64,000 bases of DNA from Cadophora sp. MPI-SDFR-AT-0126 (GCA_020747065.1 JAGMVK010000013.1:434001-498000); one strand, 5' to 3'. Positions 23,242-33,935 are shown, counted from the stretch's first letter. Notes: generated from the sequence alone by a model not told the origin. Program-made: numbers and translations.

Positions 23242-25179
23242 ATGGCTAGCACCTCAGCTGCTGGTGCTGAGTCCCAAGTCGACGCTGGTCGTACTGAACA
23301 AACACCCTCGGATAATTCAACGGATTCACCACCTCAAACGAAGACATCCTCATCTGACTCCATGGGCGACCTCCTGGATACAGCATCAACTCCAAATGAA
23401 AAGACTGTCTCGCCATGCAGCTCAATTCTGAATTATGGTGACAATGATCAGGACGAGGACCTCTCCAAGGCGCCATCAGTACCGTCTTCTCCGGCAATGT
23501 TAACGGCCTCCAACCATAAATCTCGGCATGCCAACTCGACTTCTGCTACCTCGGGGAGCTTCCAAAATGGACTTAAACCGTCAGACATTGAAGAATGCCA
23601 TGTTGAGGATAGGCCCGATGAGGATAATTATGACTCTGAGTCGATATGCTCATCGACCATCCAGTATTGCCAAGAGCAATTCCACATCTACAAATTCAAG
23701 GTTATTCAGCTCTGCCGCGATATAGGGCTGGGCGAGCCTCGGAAAATTGAGCGAATGGAGGGCGGATCATTCAATAGAGTCATTGGACTGACATTCCCAT
23801 CCGGTGACAAGCCTGAGTACGTTCTCAGAGTACCCCGCTACGCCTTGGATGAGGATCAAACGAAGGATATTATTGATCAGGTCTCCGTGCAACTCCACCT
23901 TGCAAAATGCGACTCTTTACCAGTCGCATCAGTGGCTGCATATGACTCGACAACAAACAATGCAATTAACTCCCAATATGTTCTTCAAGAACGTCTTCAC
24001 GGAGAAACCCTCTGTGACATCTTCTACGACCTTCCCCTCTGCGAGAAACTCCAAATTGCAACGAAAACTGCAGAGATTATTTTGAAGCTTGAGTCTATTA
24101 AGGTTGATAAGCCTGGAAGATTGGTTGGAGCAGATGATCTACCACCTTTCTCGCATCCCCCAGCTGTGCCGTTGGCCGACATCAAAATCTCAGGATTTCG
24201 CGATCACCCAATGTCCGATGGGCCGGGCCTGGAGAAGCAGCCGTTAGCTTCATTCATCTGGGAACTACTTGAACACCGGAAGGAAATCTATGAGGATATG
24301 CCACATTTGGTGGAGAGATGCGAGAAGCTGCAGGTGATTGCATTGGAGATGCAGTCGGCTGGGTTGGTGCGTGTTGCAGATAGTGACACCGTGTTGTGGC
24401 ACTGGGATCTTTCTGCCTCAAATATCTTGGCTCGACAGGTCACCACTCCCGCAGAGGGCGACCATGACGACTGTACTATCAGCTGTGGTCGAGACAACCG
24501 CATCCTAAGTTTAAGCACGAATGACAAGCACAAGTCGGTATTGTGCTTCAACGATACATATCATCAAGGCATCCGCCACAACATCAGAGTCGAGACTGAA
24601 TGTGGCTCCTCTGCACACTGTCAGCACACGGTTGGGGTGACAATCGAACATTCTTCCGGACACGTTTTTCAACAAACGACCAAAGTCACACACAATAACA
24701 ACTATGGAAGAGAACATTCGATTGCTACATCCAATAAATCTACTCCTGGTAATGAGGTCCCCGATCACACTGAAGATCAACAAGAATCATCTGCGAGCCA
24801 AGTTTCCCCGACGGGGGTATGGGAGCTCAGTGGAATCTTGGACTGGGACGATGCATTAGCTGTTCCACTTGTCTTGTCAAGAAAACCACCAACTTGGCTC
24901 TGGCTCAATGAACATGATCGGGCGTCTTCTTGGCGGGGAGATCGGGATGAGAAGCCTCACAGAGATTTAACAGAGGATGAGCTGCTCATCAAGGCGCATT
25001 TTGATCAAATCATGACAAGAGCTAGCCCGACTTGGATGGATGATGCTTATGGCCGTGGAGTTTGGCTGAGAGCTCTGGCGAGATACGGGTTGTATCCTTT
25101 TGAGGATGGCGTCAATTACAGCAACTATGACGACTTCATAGCTGCTTGGGACGAATTTAATCAGTCTATAGCTAGATAA
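23242..25179 (+). CDS. APH-like kinase-fold protein with large central insert
   Basis: Single exon, 645 residues. The aminoglycoside-phosphotransferase superfamily has many fungal members of unknown substrate. Residues 1-140 are polar and likely disordered. The fold begins near 165 with EGGSFNRVIGLTFPSG (glycine-rich loop) and YVLRVPR (ATP-binding Lys replaced by Arg). The Brenner-type motif HWDLSASNIL is at 387-396, with D389 as putative base. The metal-binding motif ILDWDD is at about 532-537. Normally these two motifs are 15-25 residues apart; here about 145 residues intervene, rich in His, Asn, Ser and Thr. The tail has the W-x2-R-x2-Y patterns seen in fungal APH proteins. The insert looks real because the frame stays open. 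Confidence 0.75.
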   Translation: MASTSAAGAESQVDAGRTEQTPSDNSTDSPPQTKTSSSDSMGDLLDTASTPNEKTVSPCSSILNYGDNDQDEDLSKAPSVPSSPAMLTASNHKSRHANSTSATSGSFQNGLKPSDIEECHVEDRPDEDNYDSESICSSTIQYCQEQFHIYKFKVIQLCRDIGLGEPRKIERMEGGSFNRVIGLTFPSGDKPEYVLRVPRYALDEDQTKDIIDQVSVQLHLAKCDSLPVASVAAYDSTTNNAINSQYVLQERLHGETLCDIFYDLPLCEKLQIATKTAEIILKLESIKVDKPGRLVGADDLPPFSHPPAVPLADIKISGFRDHPMSDGPGLEKQPLASFIWELLEHRKEIYEDMPHLVERCEKLQVIALEMQSAGLVRVADSDTVLWHWDLSASNILARQVTTPAEGDHDDCTISCGRDNRILSLSTNDKHKSVLCFNDTYHQGIRHNIRVETECGSSAHCQHTVGVTIEHSSGHVFQQTTKVTHNNNYGREHSIATSNKSTPGNEVPDHTEDQQESSASQVSPTGVWELSGILDWDDALAVPLVLSRKPPTWLWLNEHDRASSWRGDRDEKPHRDLTEDELLIKAHFDQIMTRASPTWMDDAYGRGVWLRALARYGLYPFEDGVNYSNYDDFIAAWDEFNQSIAR

Positions 25180-26004
25180 ATTCGGGGCAATTAGAGTTAG
25201 ATTTCTGGTGCATTTGGGTTGTGATAAGCTGTGTCTCTTTATGATGTGGAGAACAAATTCCACACGATTTATGCATCGAGAAGTCTCGGGTCCGCTCCAA
25301 TGATTGAGAGAATGTTATAATTCGGTGCACATGTGCACCTCTATGAAGGAAAACCCCCGCCGAAAGCACTCCCTAGAATATTCGCAATCTATAGAAGGCC
25401 ATTTGTCGACAAGCAAGCTGCGCTGGTAAAGAAATGGACACTAGCATTATAGACATCAGGATTTAAACTCTTGGTCACACTCGTGTTCAGAAGACAAGTT
25501 AGTATCACCAGCACAGTGAATCAAAGAGCGTCGTGCGGTGTGAAGATATGATGGAAGGACCAGACGATGTATTGTCTGAGAAGCTCCAGAAGCCTCTCAA
25601 TATCCTACCCCATAGACTCCACGCTCCCAGTTTTGTATGACCAACCCTAACGCCAACGCATTTATTTCTCCGAAAAAGGACTCCGAGGCAGCTGTCAGCC
25701 ACTATAATTGTGGTAACATGCAACCGTATGAAGAAGAAGAAAAAGTCAAGCAACGCAAACCCATATGAGACGCCCCAGACGAAACCTCTAAAGAAAGACC
25801 TCCAGTCCACGCACTTCATCAAAAGTCCTCTAAGGAAGACAGCTTGAAGTTCGTTAGCTGGTATCGAAGAAATGAAACTCCTTACCCCAGAAAAGTGCCC
25901 GAGTTCATTGTCATGCACACTCAAACCGGCCAAGAGGAGAGCTGAGTGGGTATCCGGCTGAACTCAAGTGTAGCCAGATACCAAGCATGATAAACCCGAG
26001 CAAC
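25180..26004. other. convergent 3' spacer
   Basis: Lies between the stop codons of two convergent genes. A 142-codon open frame on the minus strand (25505-25933) has a poly-Phe run from an AGAAGAAGAAAA tract and no domain, so it is not called. A 16-bp palindrome is present at 25324-25339. Confidence 0.45.
25324..25339. repeat. perfect 16-bp palindrome
   Basis: GGTGCACATGTGCACC equals its own reverse complement. It lies 145 bp after the APH-like stop codon. It may be a dimeric protein site or a chance event. Confidence 0.7.
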
Positions 26005-26841
26005 TTACTTAGACTTAAGGGACTTCTTCGTGAGAGGAGCCTTATCCTTCTCACTTTGAGCCTTAGCCTTTTCCTTCGCGGCTCTCTCTCGTGCCTCCTT
26101 TTCCTTCTTGGCCTTGGCTCTTGCACCTTTGCATGCTGTGCATGGCTCCGTCTTCATATGCACGATGTCGATGCTGTAGAGACCACAGTAGGTTTGATGG
26201 GTCGTGCAGTAAGGCTTGCCTCGCTTGCTCTTGGCCTGACCTTGGCAGTTGGTCTTAGAGATCTTGAAGCCGGGACAGCAGCCTTCAGACTGGATAGTAT
26301 GAATAGGACGATAGCATGGTCGCAAGAGAGAGCTTGGGACATGAAACTTACCTCCGAAGTTTTTGGGTTTGATTTGGATTCTAAAGCAAAGTCAGTGGCT
26401 ATGCCATTACTTACCGCAGGGAAACTGCTTAGATGATACTTACTGATGTGGATATTCGAGAGTGTCGAGTGAAGTTCTTCCGTGGAGGTAGACGGGTTTA
26501 TGTATGTTGAAGAGTTGTCCTAGTCTTTGATGTCGAGGACCTTGTTGAAGTTGTGGTTCGTAGCTGAAGGGGAAACAACTCCATAGTCTACGAGATTGGT
26601 TAAAAATGTTCCAGATGCTCGTCTATCGCAGCATCGTCCTTCGTCTGATGTGAATCACTCGTTGGGTGCTAATAACTCCAGACACAATCAAATTCATCAC
26701 AACAACACATCCGAATTGGGAATGGATTCGTTCAGTCGAGAACTCACTCACCCAGTCAAATTGATGCGAGCGGGAGTACCCGCTCAGTTTGTCGCATCGA
26801 CGGGCATCTGGGGATATCGTGGGGTGGGGGGAGAATAGCAT
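26005..26841 (-). CDS. small basic Cys-rich protein, uncharacterised
   Basis: Proposed exons on the minus strand: 26841-26752, 26622-26444, 26380-26005, about 214 residues. The last two are linked by a good intron (GTAAGT, TTTGCTTTAG). The first exon is less certain, because it rests on a GTGAGT donor and a weak GATAG acceptor. The middle contains RLGQLFNIHKPVYLHGR. The C-terminal half carries CCPGF, NCQGQAKSKRGKPYCTTHQ and TEPCTAC, a C/H spacing suggestive of a small zinc-binding knuckle. A highly charged Lys/Glu/Ala helix follows, ending KKSLKSK. Similar C-x-G...YC-x2-H patterns occur in some fungal proteins, but I do not recognise the family. A nucleic-acid or nuclear role is only suggested by the basic tail. 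Confidence 0.5.
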
Positions 26842-27650
26842 CGACCTCGCTTAGGGTTTGTTTACTCTACTTTTAGCGCGCCGCGACCGCAGGGGTACGG
26901 AGTTGCCCCCCCTTCCGACAAGATTGTACGAGTATGATACCGTATCAGTAGACTTAATATTTTTAAAAAGAAGCTGGAGATATGTGTTACGGCTCCTACT
27001 TGACATTTCAGTATTTTGGCGGGAGCAGATATTGTGGAGCATGGATGTATCCTGTGTCGGTCCATCCGAGCTTCACTTCACCTCGGCTCTGAAGGGAAGA
27101 GTGATTAGTGCGCGTCGACATCACAGAATACGAAAAAGGTGATGGCAGATTCATCGTAAAAGTCTTAAAGGGCTGGTGTCGCGCGTAATCTTGTCTATGT
27201 GCGCTACGGGCATATCTTCTGCAAAAAGTGTTGGAACAACCCTCGAAGGATTAGCATGGCTTAAAAGAACAAAGAATGTATTAATATAGTAGAGAGGAAC
27301 AGATTCAGTGGTCGTTCAGTAAGCCGCCGATAGTTGTAAAATAAACATTGCTGACGCCAAAGTTTAGACGACTCGAGGGTAAAGTCAGTGTCGACTGAAA
27401 GTTTGAAATGTGAACTAAGAGAGCTGACATTGGCAGAATTTCAAGCTTAGTGAAGCTTGGAGAATCAGGTATATCATATTCCGAACATGTTACACAGTGG
27501 CATCAGACACCAATCAAGATAATGTACAACACATCTTATTAACATTGACGGAGATATCCAAATGATCGCTATGCCAGTTTGATCCCAATGCAACGCCAAA
27601 CACCAAGCTATGCGAAGCAAAAAAGCAAGCAACCCGATGTACAGTCCAGT
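26842..27650. other. intergenic region, no gene seen
   Basis: Short overlapping open frames only. Moderately AT-rich. It is the upstream region of the Cys-rich gene and the 3' flank of the RMD1-like gene. Confidence 0.5.
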
Positions 27651-29563
27651 TCACAGCTCCTTGAAAGTTTTCCCCACGTATTGTGCTCCGCAAATAGCTT
27701 GCAACTGTGGTTCAGTAAAATCCACGCTCGTCCAATTCGTTCCTATAGGATTAGTAGTCCTATCTCTGTCCTCTTTACCTTTAGATAGTATCCCGAAGCG
27801 CAATCCGACTTCAGTGACCGTGACTGCGATACTGATTATGATGAGCACGATGATGATCCATGTGATGGCTGTCATTTTTGTGTCGGCTATACTATCACTG
27901 AGGATTTCGGCGAGCTCCAAGAAGACGCGACAGCGCTCATTCAGGACTTTTATGCGAGGTGCAATTTCCATATATTCTCTGAGGGCGATGTAGAGTGGAT
28001 GGAGTGTGGGTTCTGAGTTCCAGAAGAAATTTGGCACGTCAAGAATATTCGATGCTGTAAAGTGTTAGCTCGTGTCAGGAGCAGTTGGGTCTGATATACT
28101 TACATAAATTGACATCAACTCGACTCTGAAAAAGTCGTCCAAGAATTTTGACAATTTCTGTGCGAGACATGCCCAGCTGACCTGTCAGAGCCAAATGTTT
28201 GGGGACGTGTTCGGCATCCGCCATAGTTTGATTCATCTTCTCTTCGAAGAAGCTCAACTTCGTGCTCTGAGCAATCGCATGGCTCATGGTAAGTTTGATC
28301 ATATGATCGCCACTTCTCAGTGTGATCATATCGTTGAATACTCTGGGTCGCTCGACAAGCGGGCTGTACTCGAAATGCAGTTCTTCCGTCTCATATTCGT
28401 CTTCTTCTATCGGCCGTATCACAAGAGATACACCGGTCTCATGCTCTGAGAAAGTCAAGTCGGCCAGGATATCCTTTTCTTGGCGCTCCGTGAAATTCCA
28501 GAACACCACGACTCCGTATGAGAAGACGAACATCTCACCAAAAGTAGTGGCATCCGGAGCAATTCGATTCGGACTGTCGCCTCGTTTGCCCTGTGCCAGG
28601 ACCCTCACCTGCTCTCTGGCATTTCTGTCATCCTCTTCCCTCCTCCTCTTCATTTCGTCGCTTTCATCTCGAGGACTTTCCTCGCCGCCCCTAACACCAT
28701 AGGTATCTGTATCTTCGAAATATCCCTCGTGGTAATCTCTCCGCTCACTTCTCTCGATTTCTTCGTCGAGTACGGCCTTCCCACCAGGGCTTTTGAGAAT
28801 AGGACTACTCCTGATTCTAAACCCTTCATGCCCAGGTAATAATGGTAGATGGTACACCGTGTAAAGACAATCGTCGTATAACTTCGTCTTCGCTCCATGC
28901 TTTTCCTTCACAAATGTAGCCATAGCCTTCGGTTTATAATTTTGTGCCGTGCAATATGCCGTGACTCTTGCAAGCTTTTCAGCTCTGTTTGCCTTGGGCA
29001 ATCGTTCCGCATAACTCTTTCCACGAACACCACCCCTTTTTTTCAGCACATCCATCTCCGCATCTTTCAATGGCCCTTCCTCTCCATCCATACTTGTCTT
29101 ACCACCGAATTCACCCGCCTCATCATCAGATTCCTCCTTCTCGTTTTCCGTCTCCGGAATCAAGACCAATTTCTCCACAACCTTTGTACTCCGACCAGGA
29201 ACATTCTGCTGAGCTACCCGTGTCCCTACACCAGGAGCGGCAGCCTGTGGTCGTCGCTGGGTAGCGGGGGGAGGTCTTCGTCCTGGTGGACCTCTTGCTT
29301 GACCGGAGGGTATCTCGGACGCATATTGGAGGACATTGTCGACCGAAATGAATCGTGTTGGGGCTCGCCTCTGAGCATTATTTTGCCCATTTGCAGAAGG
29401 TCTCGAAGACAACGTGCGAGCTGTTTGCGGCCGTTCGCGGGAATCTGTGACCTATTGCGAGTGTCAGTATATCAAATCCAATCTTTGACTTTGCGAGGGC
29501 AGTGAAGCTGCTGGAAAGTCGCACCAAGACTGAAGGTCCCCTCTTTCCAGCGGCTGTGGCCAT
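27651..29563 (-). CDS. RMD1/RMD8-type DUF155 membrane protein
   Basis: Three exons on the minus strand: 29563-29525, 29451-28104, 28054-27651, about 596 residues. DUF155 proteins include yeast Rmd1 and Rmd8 and the human mitochondrial RMND1. Yeast members are linked to meiotic nuclear division, and the biochemical role is unclear. The N-terminal 200 residues are basic and Pro-rich. The domain (about 290-560) shows FGEMFVFSYGVVVFWNFTE, the strongly conserved HMIKLTMSHAIAQSTKLSFFE and RVDVNL, then the post-intron FFWNSEPTLHPLY. One C-terminal membrane span (AITWIIIVLIIISIAVTVTE) ends the recognisable region, as in the family. The 45 residues after it may be altered by another intron (donor GTAAAG, branch ACTAAT). 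The 13-residue first exon is the least certain part. Confidence 0.85.
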
Positions 29564-30124
29564 TGCGACAAGTACCGTCGGCACAATGCAGTATCAAGTG
29601 GATGAGTGCTGCGACGAACAGTTCTCCTGTCTCAAGATGATGAATGGAGACTGTCCGCTGGGCCTATCGTTGTGGTGAGGTTATCCGCAGATTCGACCGC
29701 AGAGCTCTTTGAACCTTGTCGACGGGACGTCATACCGAGCTAAATTTGAAGCCGTTGCCAAGCCTTAGTTCAGATAACCTCGATAACGATGACTTCTCTT
29801 TCAACAAGACAATATCTCGTTCCAGAATTATTCAAGACTTGAATCTGTCGTAAAATATGGAAATTCGGTATCTTCTGTATAATTTTGCGATGTAGTGAGT
29901 ATCACGTCCCTCATTTCTCATGTCTTTTACAAGCCTAGAATTGTCAATACCTCATGGTTCTCGCGACTCCATTCTCTATCCTTTACTACATCTAACCTTT
30001 CGGCGAGCAATATTGTCATGTTCAGAGATGTTACCAAATCATTCGTCAGTGCAACAAATGTTATCAGTTTTGCTCAATTCCACTCAAATGCTCCACCTCT
30101 ATTCCCTCCCCAACAATCATTTCG
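29564..30124. other. upstream region of RMD1-like gene
   Basis: No gene seen. The plus-strand open frames at 29.9-30.2 kb lack protein character and overlap the minus-strand gene that ends at 30125. Confidence 0.5.
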
Positions 30125-30608
30125 TCACGGCTCCCTCCCTCCCTCCTCCAATCTTGCATAATCCCCATTTTGGTCACCGTACACTCGATCTTCTGCCAAA
30201 TTCGCGTCTGAGGTTTGAATTTTGCAAATAGAGTATCTAGCCGTTGTCGTCAGGACAAATGTCACTGTCCACAAAGCCCCAAGACCCCATGCCACGGGAC
30301 CGCACTTCTCCTCGTCGACGAAGAAAACAGCACCGAGAATTCCTACTGGCAGTTCCTACACAAACCCCTACGAGGAATACACACACAATATCACTGTAGA
30401 GTGGCCTCGTGATGTCACACAGCCAGATGAACGCTGTCCACCAGATGACGGGAGCGATCTTCCAGAGGAGGATGACATCTCCTACATTTGATGGGAGATC
30501 GGAGAGGAGGTATGGGTAAAGAGATATATGAACTACGGTGGCTGTATGCCAGAGTATGAGGAGACAAATGCTTATTTGACGACTGACTTGGGAGCGAGTC
30601 AGAGACAT
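30125..30608 (-). CDS. small multi-span membrane protein, uncharacterised
   Basis: Two exons on the minus strand: 30608-30395 and 30342-30125, joined by a 52-nt intron (GTGATA...CAGTAG), 143 residues. The unspliced frame also stays open, but the spliced second frame gives clearly protein-like sequence (VFFVDEEKCGPVAWGLGALW). Hydrophobic spans: about 12-32 (ICLLILWHTATVVHISLYPY), 46-64 (ILLWKIAPVIWWTAFIW), a short one after the splice (RILGAVFFV) and one near 90-108 (LGALWTVTFVLTTTA). The polar tail ends EEGGREP. The layout, including L-x2-LW-x-T and PY near the first span, resembles the two neighbouring genes. No function recognised. Confidence 0.55.
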
Positions 30609-31083
30609 TGTGGGTGTGCTGGGGATTTTGACACCCGCAGCAACAATTGCAAGACAAGAAATTTATGAGTTTGTCAACAAAATCCACGAACTTTGAAGAC
30701 CCGAAACAATGACGTCCTATTAGCTACAAATGGGATTGAAAATTATCCGCTCAAGTAAAAGCAATTGCATCATCGGTGTAGCTAGAAATACAAGTGCCCA
30801 CAGTGATGACATGCCAGACTAAAAGGGTACGCGCGAACCAAACCTCGAAACGGAATTTGAGCACTACCAGTCAGTAGATACACTCTAGAAATATTCCAGT
30901 GCAATCCTATGAGTTAAGTTACTCAATGCTAGATCAGAGAAGTAGCCTCGTCTTTTGAGCCGGACTTAGACCATCTCCTAGTATGTCAAGCGGCTTCGAT
31001 ATAACACCAAGTTGCAAATCCATCTTTTCATCTTTCAAAGCAAGATCTCAGTTGATACAGAGCGGATTCGAAACCGAGACAAA
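30609..31083. other. divergent spacer between two membrane-protein genes
   Basis: Start codons at 30608 (minus) and 31084 (plus) face apart across 475 bp. Nothing else is seen. Confidence 0.5.
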
Positions 31084-31758
31084 ATGTCGCAATTAACCAC
31101 CAGCAGCACCACTACAAAATCCAGAGAAGACCACATCCGTGAAAGTCTCTTCGCACTTCTGGGGCTCTGGTTCACCACAATAATTCTCCACGCCATCTTT
31201 CTCTCGCCATACTACACCATGGTACCCTCGCCCTACTCACAAATCCAAATACCCACTCAACTCTCCATCCCCTGCATCAACCTTGACAACTCCACCATCT
31301 CAATACCGGTAACAGACTCCCAGCCCTGTACCCTCAAATTTACAGCCGTGGACAGCGATCCATGGGGGGTGTACGATGCTCTCGGCTTTCTCGGATTCTT
31401 CTTCTCGGTAGGATGGATCGCATCTCTTGTCTCTTCTTTCTACGTTCTCGAGAAATTGCAAGAAGAAGATGGCAGGTTTAAGACGGTATTCATGGCGATA
31501 GGGAGTGGAGTGCTCGGGCTGGTATGGGTTATGTTTGAGCCGTTTGGATGGGAGGAGAGAAATGTTAAGGGTTATATCGAGAGCTTCATATTGCCGGTGG
31601 GTTTGGTTGTTTCGTTGGCTGTTGCGAGGGAGATTTCCAGAACCTATCGGCCGATTCCCCACGGTGAGGAGAGGGCGGAGGCGGAAGGAGATATTGGGAG
31701 TGGAGAGTTGACGCAGCAGGAAAGAAGACATGGTGATCTGGAGGCTGGGAGAGCGTAG
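31084..31758 (+). CDS. four-span membrane protein, uncharacterised (paralog A)
   Basis: Single exon, 224 residues from the ATG at 31084. An upstream in-frame ATG at 31012 is less likely because it adds a non-conserved leader. Four hydrophobic segments: about 20-39 (ALLGLWFTTIILHAIFLSPY), 102-123 (LGFLGFFFSVGWIASLVSSF), 139-157 (FMAIGSGVLGLVWVMF) and 172-188 (FILPVGLVVSLAVA). The loop between spans 1 and 2 is long, has two Cys (IPCINL, SQPCTL) and possible N-glycosylation sites, suggesting an exposed lumenal or outer loop. The C-tail is acidic and polar. Span 1 and span 3 resemble the convergent neighbour. Function unknown. Confidence 0.7.
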   Translation: MSQLTTSSTTTKSREDHIRESLFALLGLWFTTIILHAIFLSPYYTMVPSPYSQIQIPTQLSIPCINLDNSTISIPVTDSQPCTLKFTAVDSDPWGVYDALGFLGFFFSVGWIASLVSSFYVLEKLQEEDGRFKTVFMAIGSGVLGLVWVMFEPFGWEERNVKGYIESFILPVGLVVSLAVAREISRTYRPIPHGEERAEAEGDIGSGELTQQERRHGDLEAGRA

Positions 31759-31800
31759 GAAGGTACACCGGCGGCTTAAAAGTAGAGTACAGGTCGAGAA

Positions 31801-32421
31801 TTAATACGATGCAACATCGAGCACCTGACTAGACATGCTCTGATATGGCATCTGGTCGCTTTTCTCCCCTTTCCCAACGTCCCCCTTCCCCTCATCCTCA
31901 ATTACTTCCACGGACCTGACAACCCATCCCCATGCCCCAAGAACCACAATTCCATAGACTCCCACAACGGGCCACATAACCCAAGCCAGATACGTCGGAA
32001 ATTTAGCCTCATTTCCGACCCCAAACACAACCCACGCAAGCCCAGCTACAGCAGCAGTCATCGCACTGACAATCGCCTGGCCAGCCAAACCGGTCGAGAT
32101 ATCTTCGAGACTCGTCACAATACCCACGATTGTGAAGATCACGGGGATAAATGAGAACATGGCGCCGAGAACTGGGCCATCATTATCACTACGGTGCTTC
32201 GGCTTGGAGTTGCTGATTGAGCGGATGCAGGCGTGGATTATGAGCGTGAAGAAGAGGAGCCCTAGGAAACATGAAAGTGCTGTGGATGCACTGGATTGAC
32301 GGATTTGGTGGGCGGTTCGTCTGGAATTGGTAGTAAGTGTTCTAGAAAGCTTTGAAGCAGGTGGTGAGGTTTGTGTGGCCTGGCTGGAATGTTGCTTGGT
32401 GGGTTCTGTAAAGGAAGCCAT
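31801..32421 (-). CDS. four-span membrane protein, uncharacterised (paralog B)
   Basis: Single exon on the minus strand, 206 residues from the ATG at 32421. A 13-residue longer start at 32460 is possible. The polar Ser/Thr-rich N-terminus of about 45 residues precedes four spans: SCFLGLLFFTLIIHACI, GAMFSFIPVIFTIVGIVTSL, IVSAMTAAVAGLAWVVFGVG and LAWVMWPVVGVYGIVVLGAW. The pattern LxGLxFxTxIxHA in span 1 and GLxWVxF in span 3 is shared with the convergent gene ending at 31758. The stop codons are only 42 bp apart, so the 3' ends of the transcripts must overlap or nearly so. The long loop 1-2 of paralog A is shortened here. Function unknown. Confidence 0.68.
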   Translation of the reverse strand: MASFTEPTKQHSSQATQTSPPASKLSRTLTTNSRRTAHQIRQSSASTALSCFLGLLFFTLIIHACIRSISNSKPKHRSDNDGPVLGAMFSFIPVIFTIVGIVTSLEDISTGLAGQAIVSAMTAAVAGLAWVVFGVGNEAKFPTYLAWVMWPVVGVYGIVVLGAWGWVVRSVEVIEDEGKGDVGKGEKSDQMPYQSMSSQVLDVASY

Positions 32422-32891
32422 TTTCGCTGTGTATCCTGATTCGATTTCAGATCTTATCAAAACTTGATGTGATGTACTTTGTAAATCTCTGTATTAGAGA
32501 GAGATAGTCGTCGTGGCGGGGTGGAAGTTGGAGCGTCGGAGAATGCTGGATGTCGCTGACTTTGGTTGGATTTTGGAATGCGGCACAGATTGTGAGCGTA
32601 CAAGGATCGGGCCGAGATCCTGATTCGTAAATGCCGGCATGTGACCGTGAAGTAACTCCCCATGCATCCACATTCTCGCAGTGAGGCCCATACTTGCTTC
32701 TAGTAATGCAATGTTTACAGTTTGGCTTTGTGTGTAGTGAGCTGCTCTCGAAAGTTTAAAGGGTAGCTCGCTTAATTCCTCAACCCATTGCCGGGTGTTG
32801 ACATATTTCCCACTCGAATGGCAGCCTATCGACCTGTGGTTCTCAGCTGTCACTTTCTGAGAGCTTTCCAACAAAGACCTCATTCTCCTGA
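32422..32891. other. spacer, no gene seen
   Basis: A 129-codon minus-strand frame at 32494-32883 has no hydrophobic, domain or compositional signal of a real protein. The region holds the 5' flank of paralog B and the 3' flank of the glycosylase gene. Confidence 0.45.
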
Positions 32892-33935
32892 CTAGTCATC
32901 CGCGCGCTTAACCGCCTGCTCAGCCTGAGCACTAGCTCTCTCATTCCTCCTTCGCTCAACCCAAACACCCAGTTTTCTCCATATCTCCTCTTTCTCAGCC
33001 GGCCTCAGATTAGCAGCCAACCCACTCGTACTACAAGCCACAAAGACTTTCGCTCCCGCCCATCCAGCTCCATATTCTGCGCTCACCACACCCATATTGT
33101 CGCCCTCATCCTGCCACCCATACCTGAACTCCTCCTTTTTCATCTTACTTCCTCGCCTAACCCTCCAAATACTCTCCCAGATACTCTTACCAACGATACA
33201 CACGGCTTCCGGTTTCCACGTCCGTATCTTCTCTTCCAAAACTGCGACGCTTGAATCCATTTCGCCTTTGCTTAGTTCGGACCCATTTCTTGTTGGTCGG
33301 GCAACAATGTTCGTGTTGCCTAGCGAGAAGAGCCGGGGAAGATCACCGTCTTCTGTGGGGGAGCAACGACGAGTTGTGCAGCCGCTGCTGTGCAGTAACT
33401 TCCAGAAGAGATTCGACGGGTGAGCATAGGCGTGTCCGGAGCGGGCCGTTTCTATGCCAGGGCTATAGGAAGTTTAGTGTCCATGGATTTGATAAAGTTC
33501 TGAGATTGCTTTGGGACTTGTGCTGTGGAAATTTATGTATACTCAGGCCGACAAGACCGCTAGACAGAAAAAAGGAGAAGAGAAGACTCACTTGAGACCG
33601 ATGAAGACACATATAAGATTTTCTTGGAGGACATCCCGAAGTTCGGGTAGATGTGCATAAGTCGATGGAGGAGCATAACCAGAGGGCGACTTGGATTTGT
33701 ACCTCTTCGTCGGGGACGGACCAGGTGTCAAGTGGGTGGATTTGCGTTTTGACGGAGGATTGATTGTTGAATTTAGGCGTGGACTTTGCCTTCGTGATTC
33801 AGCTTTGATTTCGGCTTTGGGTGAAAAAGAGAAGTCTGCTAGGTTCAGTCTACTTTTGAAGCTTGGTGGCAATGGGCTGGGGTCGAAAGACGGTAAGTTC
33901 TCTTCACAGCCATCTTCGAGCTTGATGTTATCCAT
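32892..33935 (-). CDS. thymine/uracil DNA glycosylase, TDG/Mug type
   Basis: Two exons on the minus strand: 33935-33592 and 33462-32892, 304 residues. TDG/Mug enzymes excise T or U mispaired with G to start base-excision repair in the nucleus. The N-terminal 95 residues are basic and Pro/Ser-rich. The catalytic fold starts at ENLICVFIGL, and the intron splits the active-site motif GLNPG (residues 113-117), which carries the catalytic Asn in this family. It continues SGHAYAHPSNLFWKLLHSSG and LPRLFSLGNTNIVARPTR. Further on are CIVGKSIWE and VFVACSTSGLAA, the position of the second family motif. A basic tail ends the protein. Start chosen as the first ATG in the open frame. Confidence 0.87.

Noticed and set aside
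25505..25933. 142-codon minus-strand frame with poly-Phe
   Set aside because: The hydrophobic run comes from an AGAAGAAGAAAA tract; no conserved feature.
26251..26342. Possible intron with GTAAGT...CCAG in the Cys-rich gene
   Set aside because: Removing it creates an immediate stop, while reading through keeps the zinc-like part in frame, so it is treated as coding.
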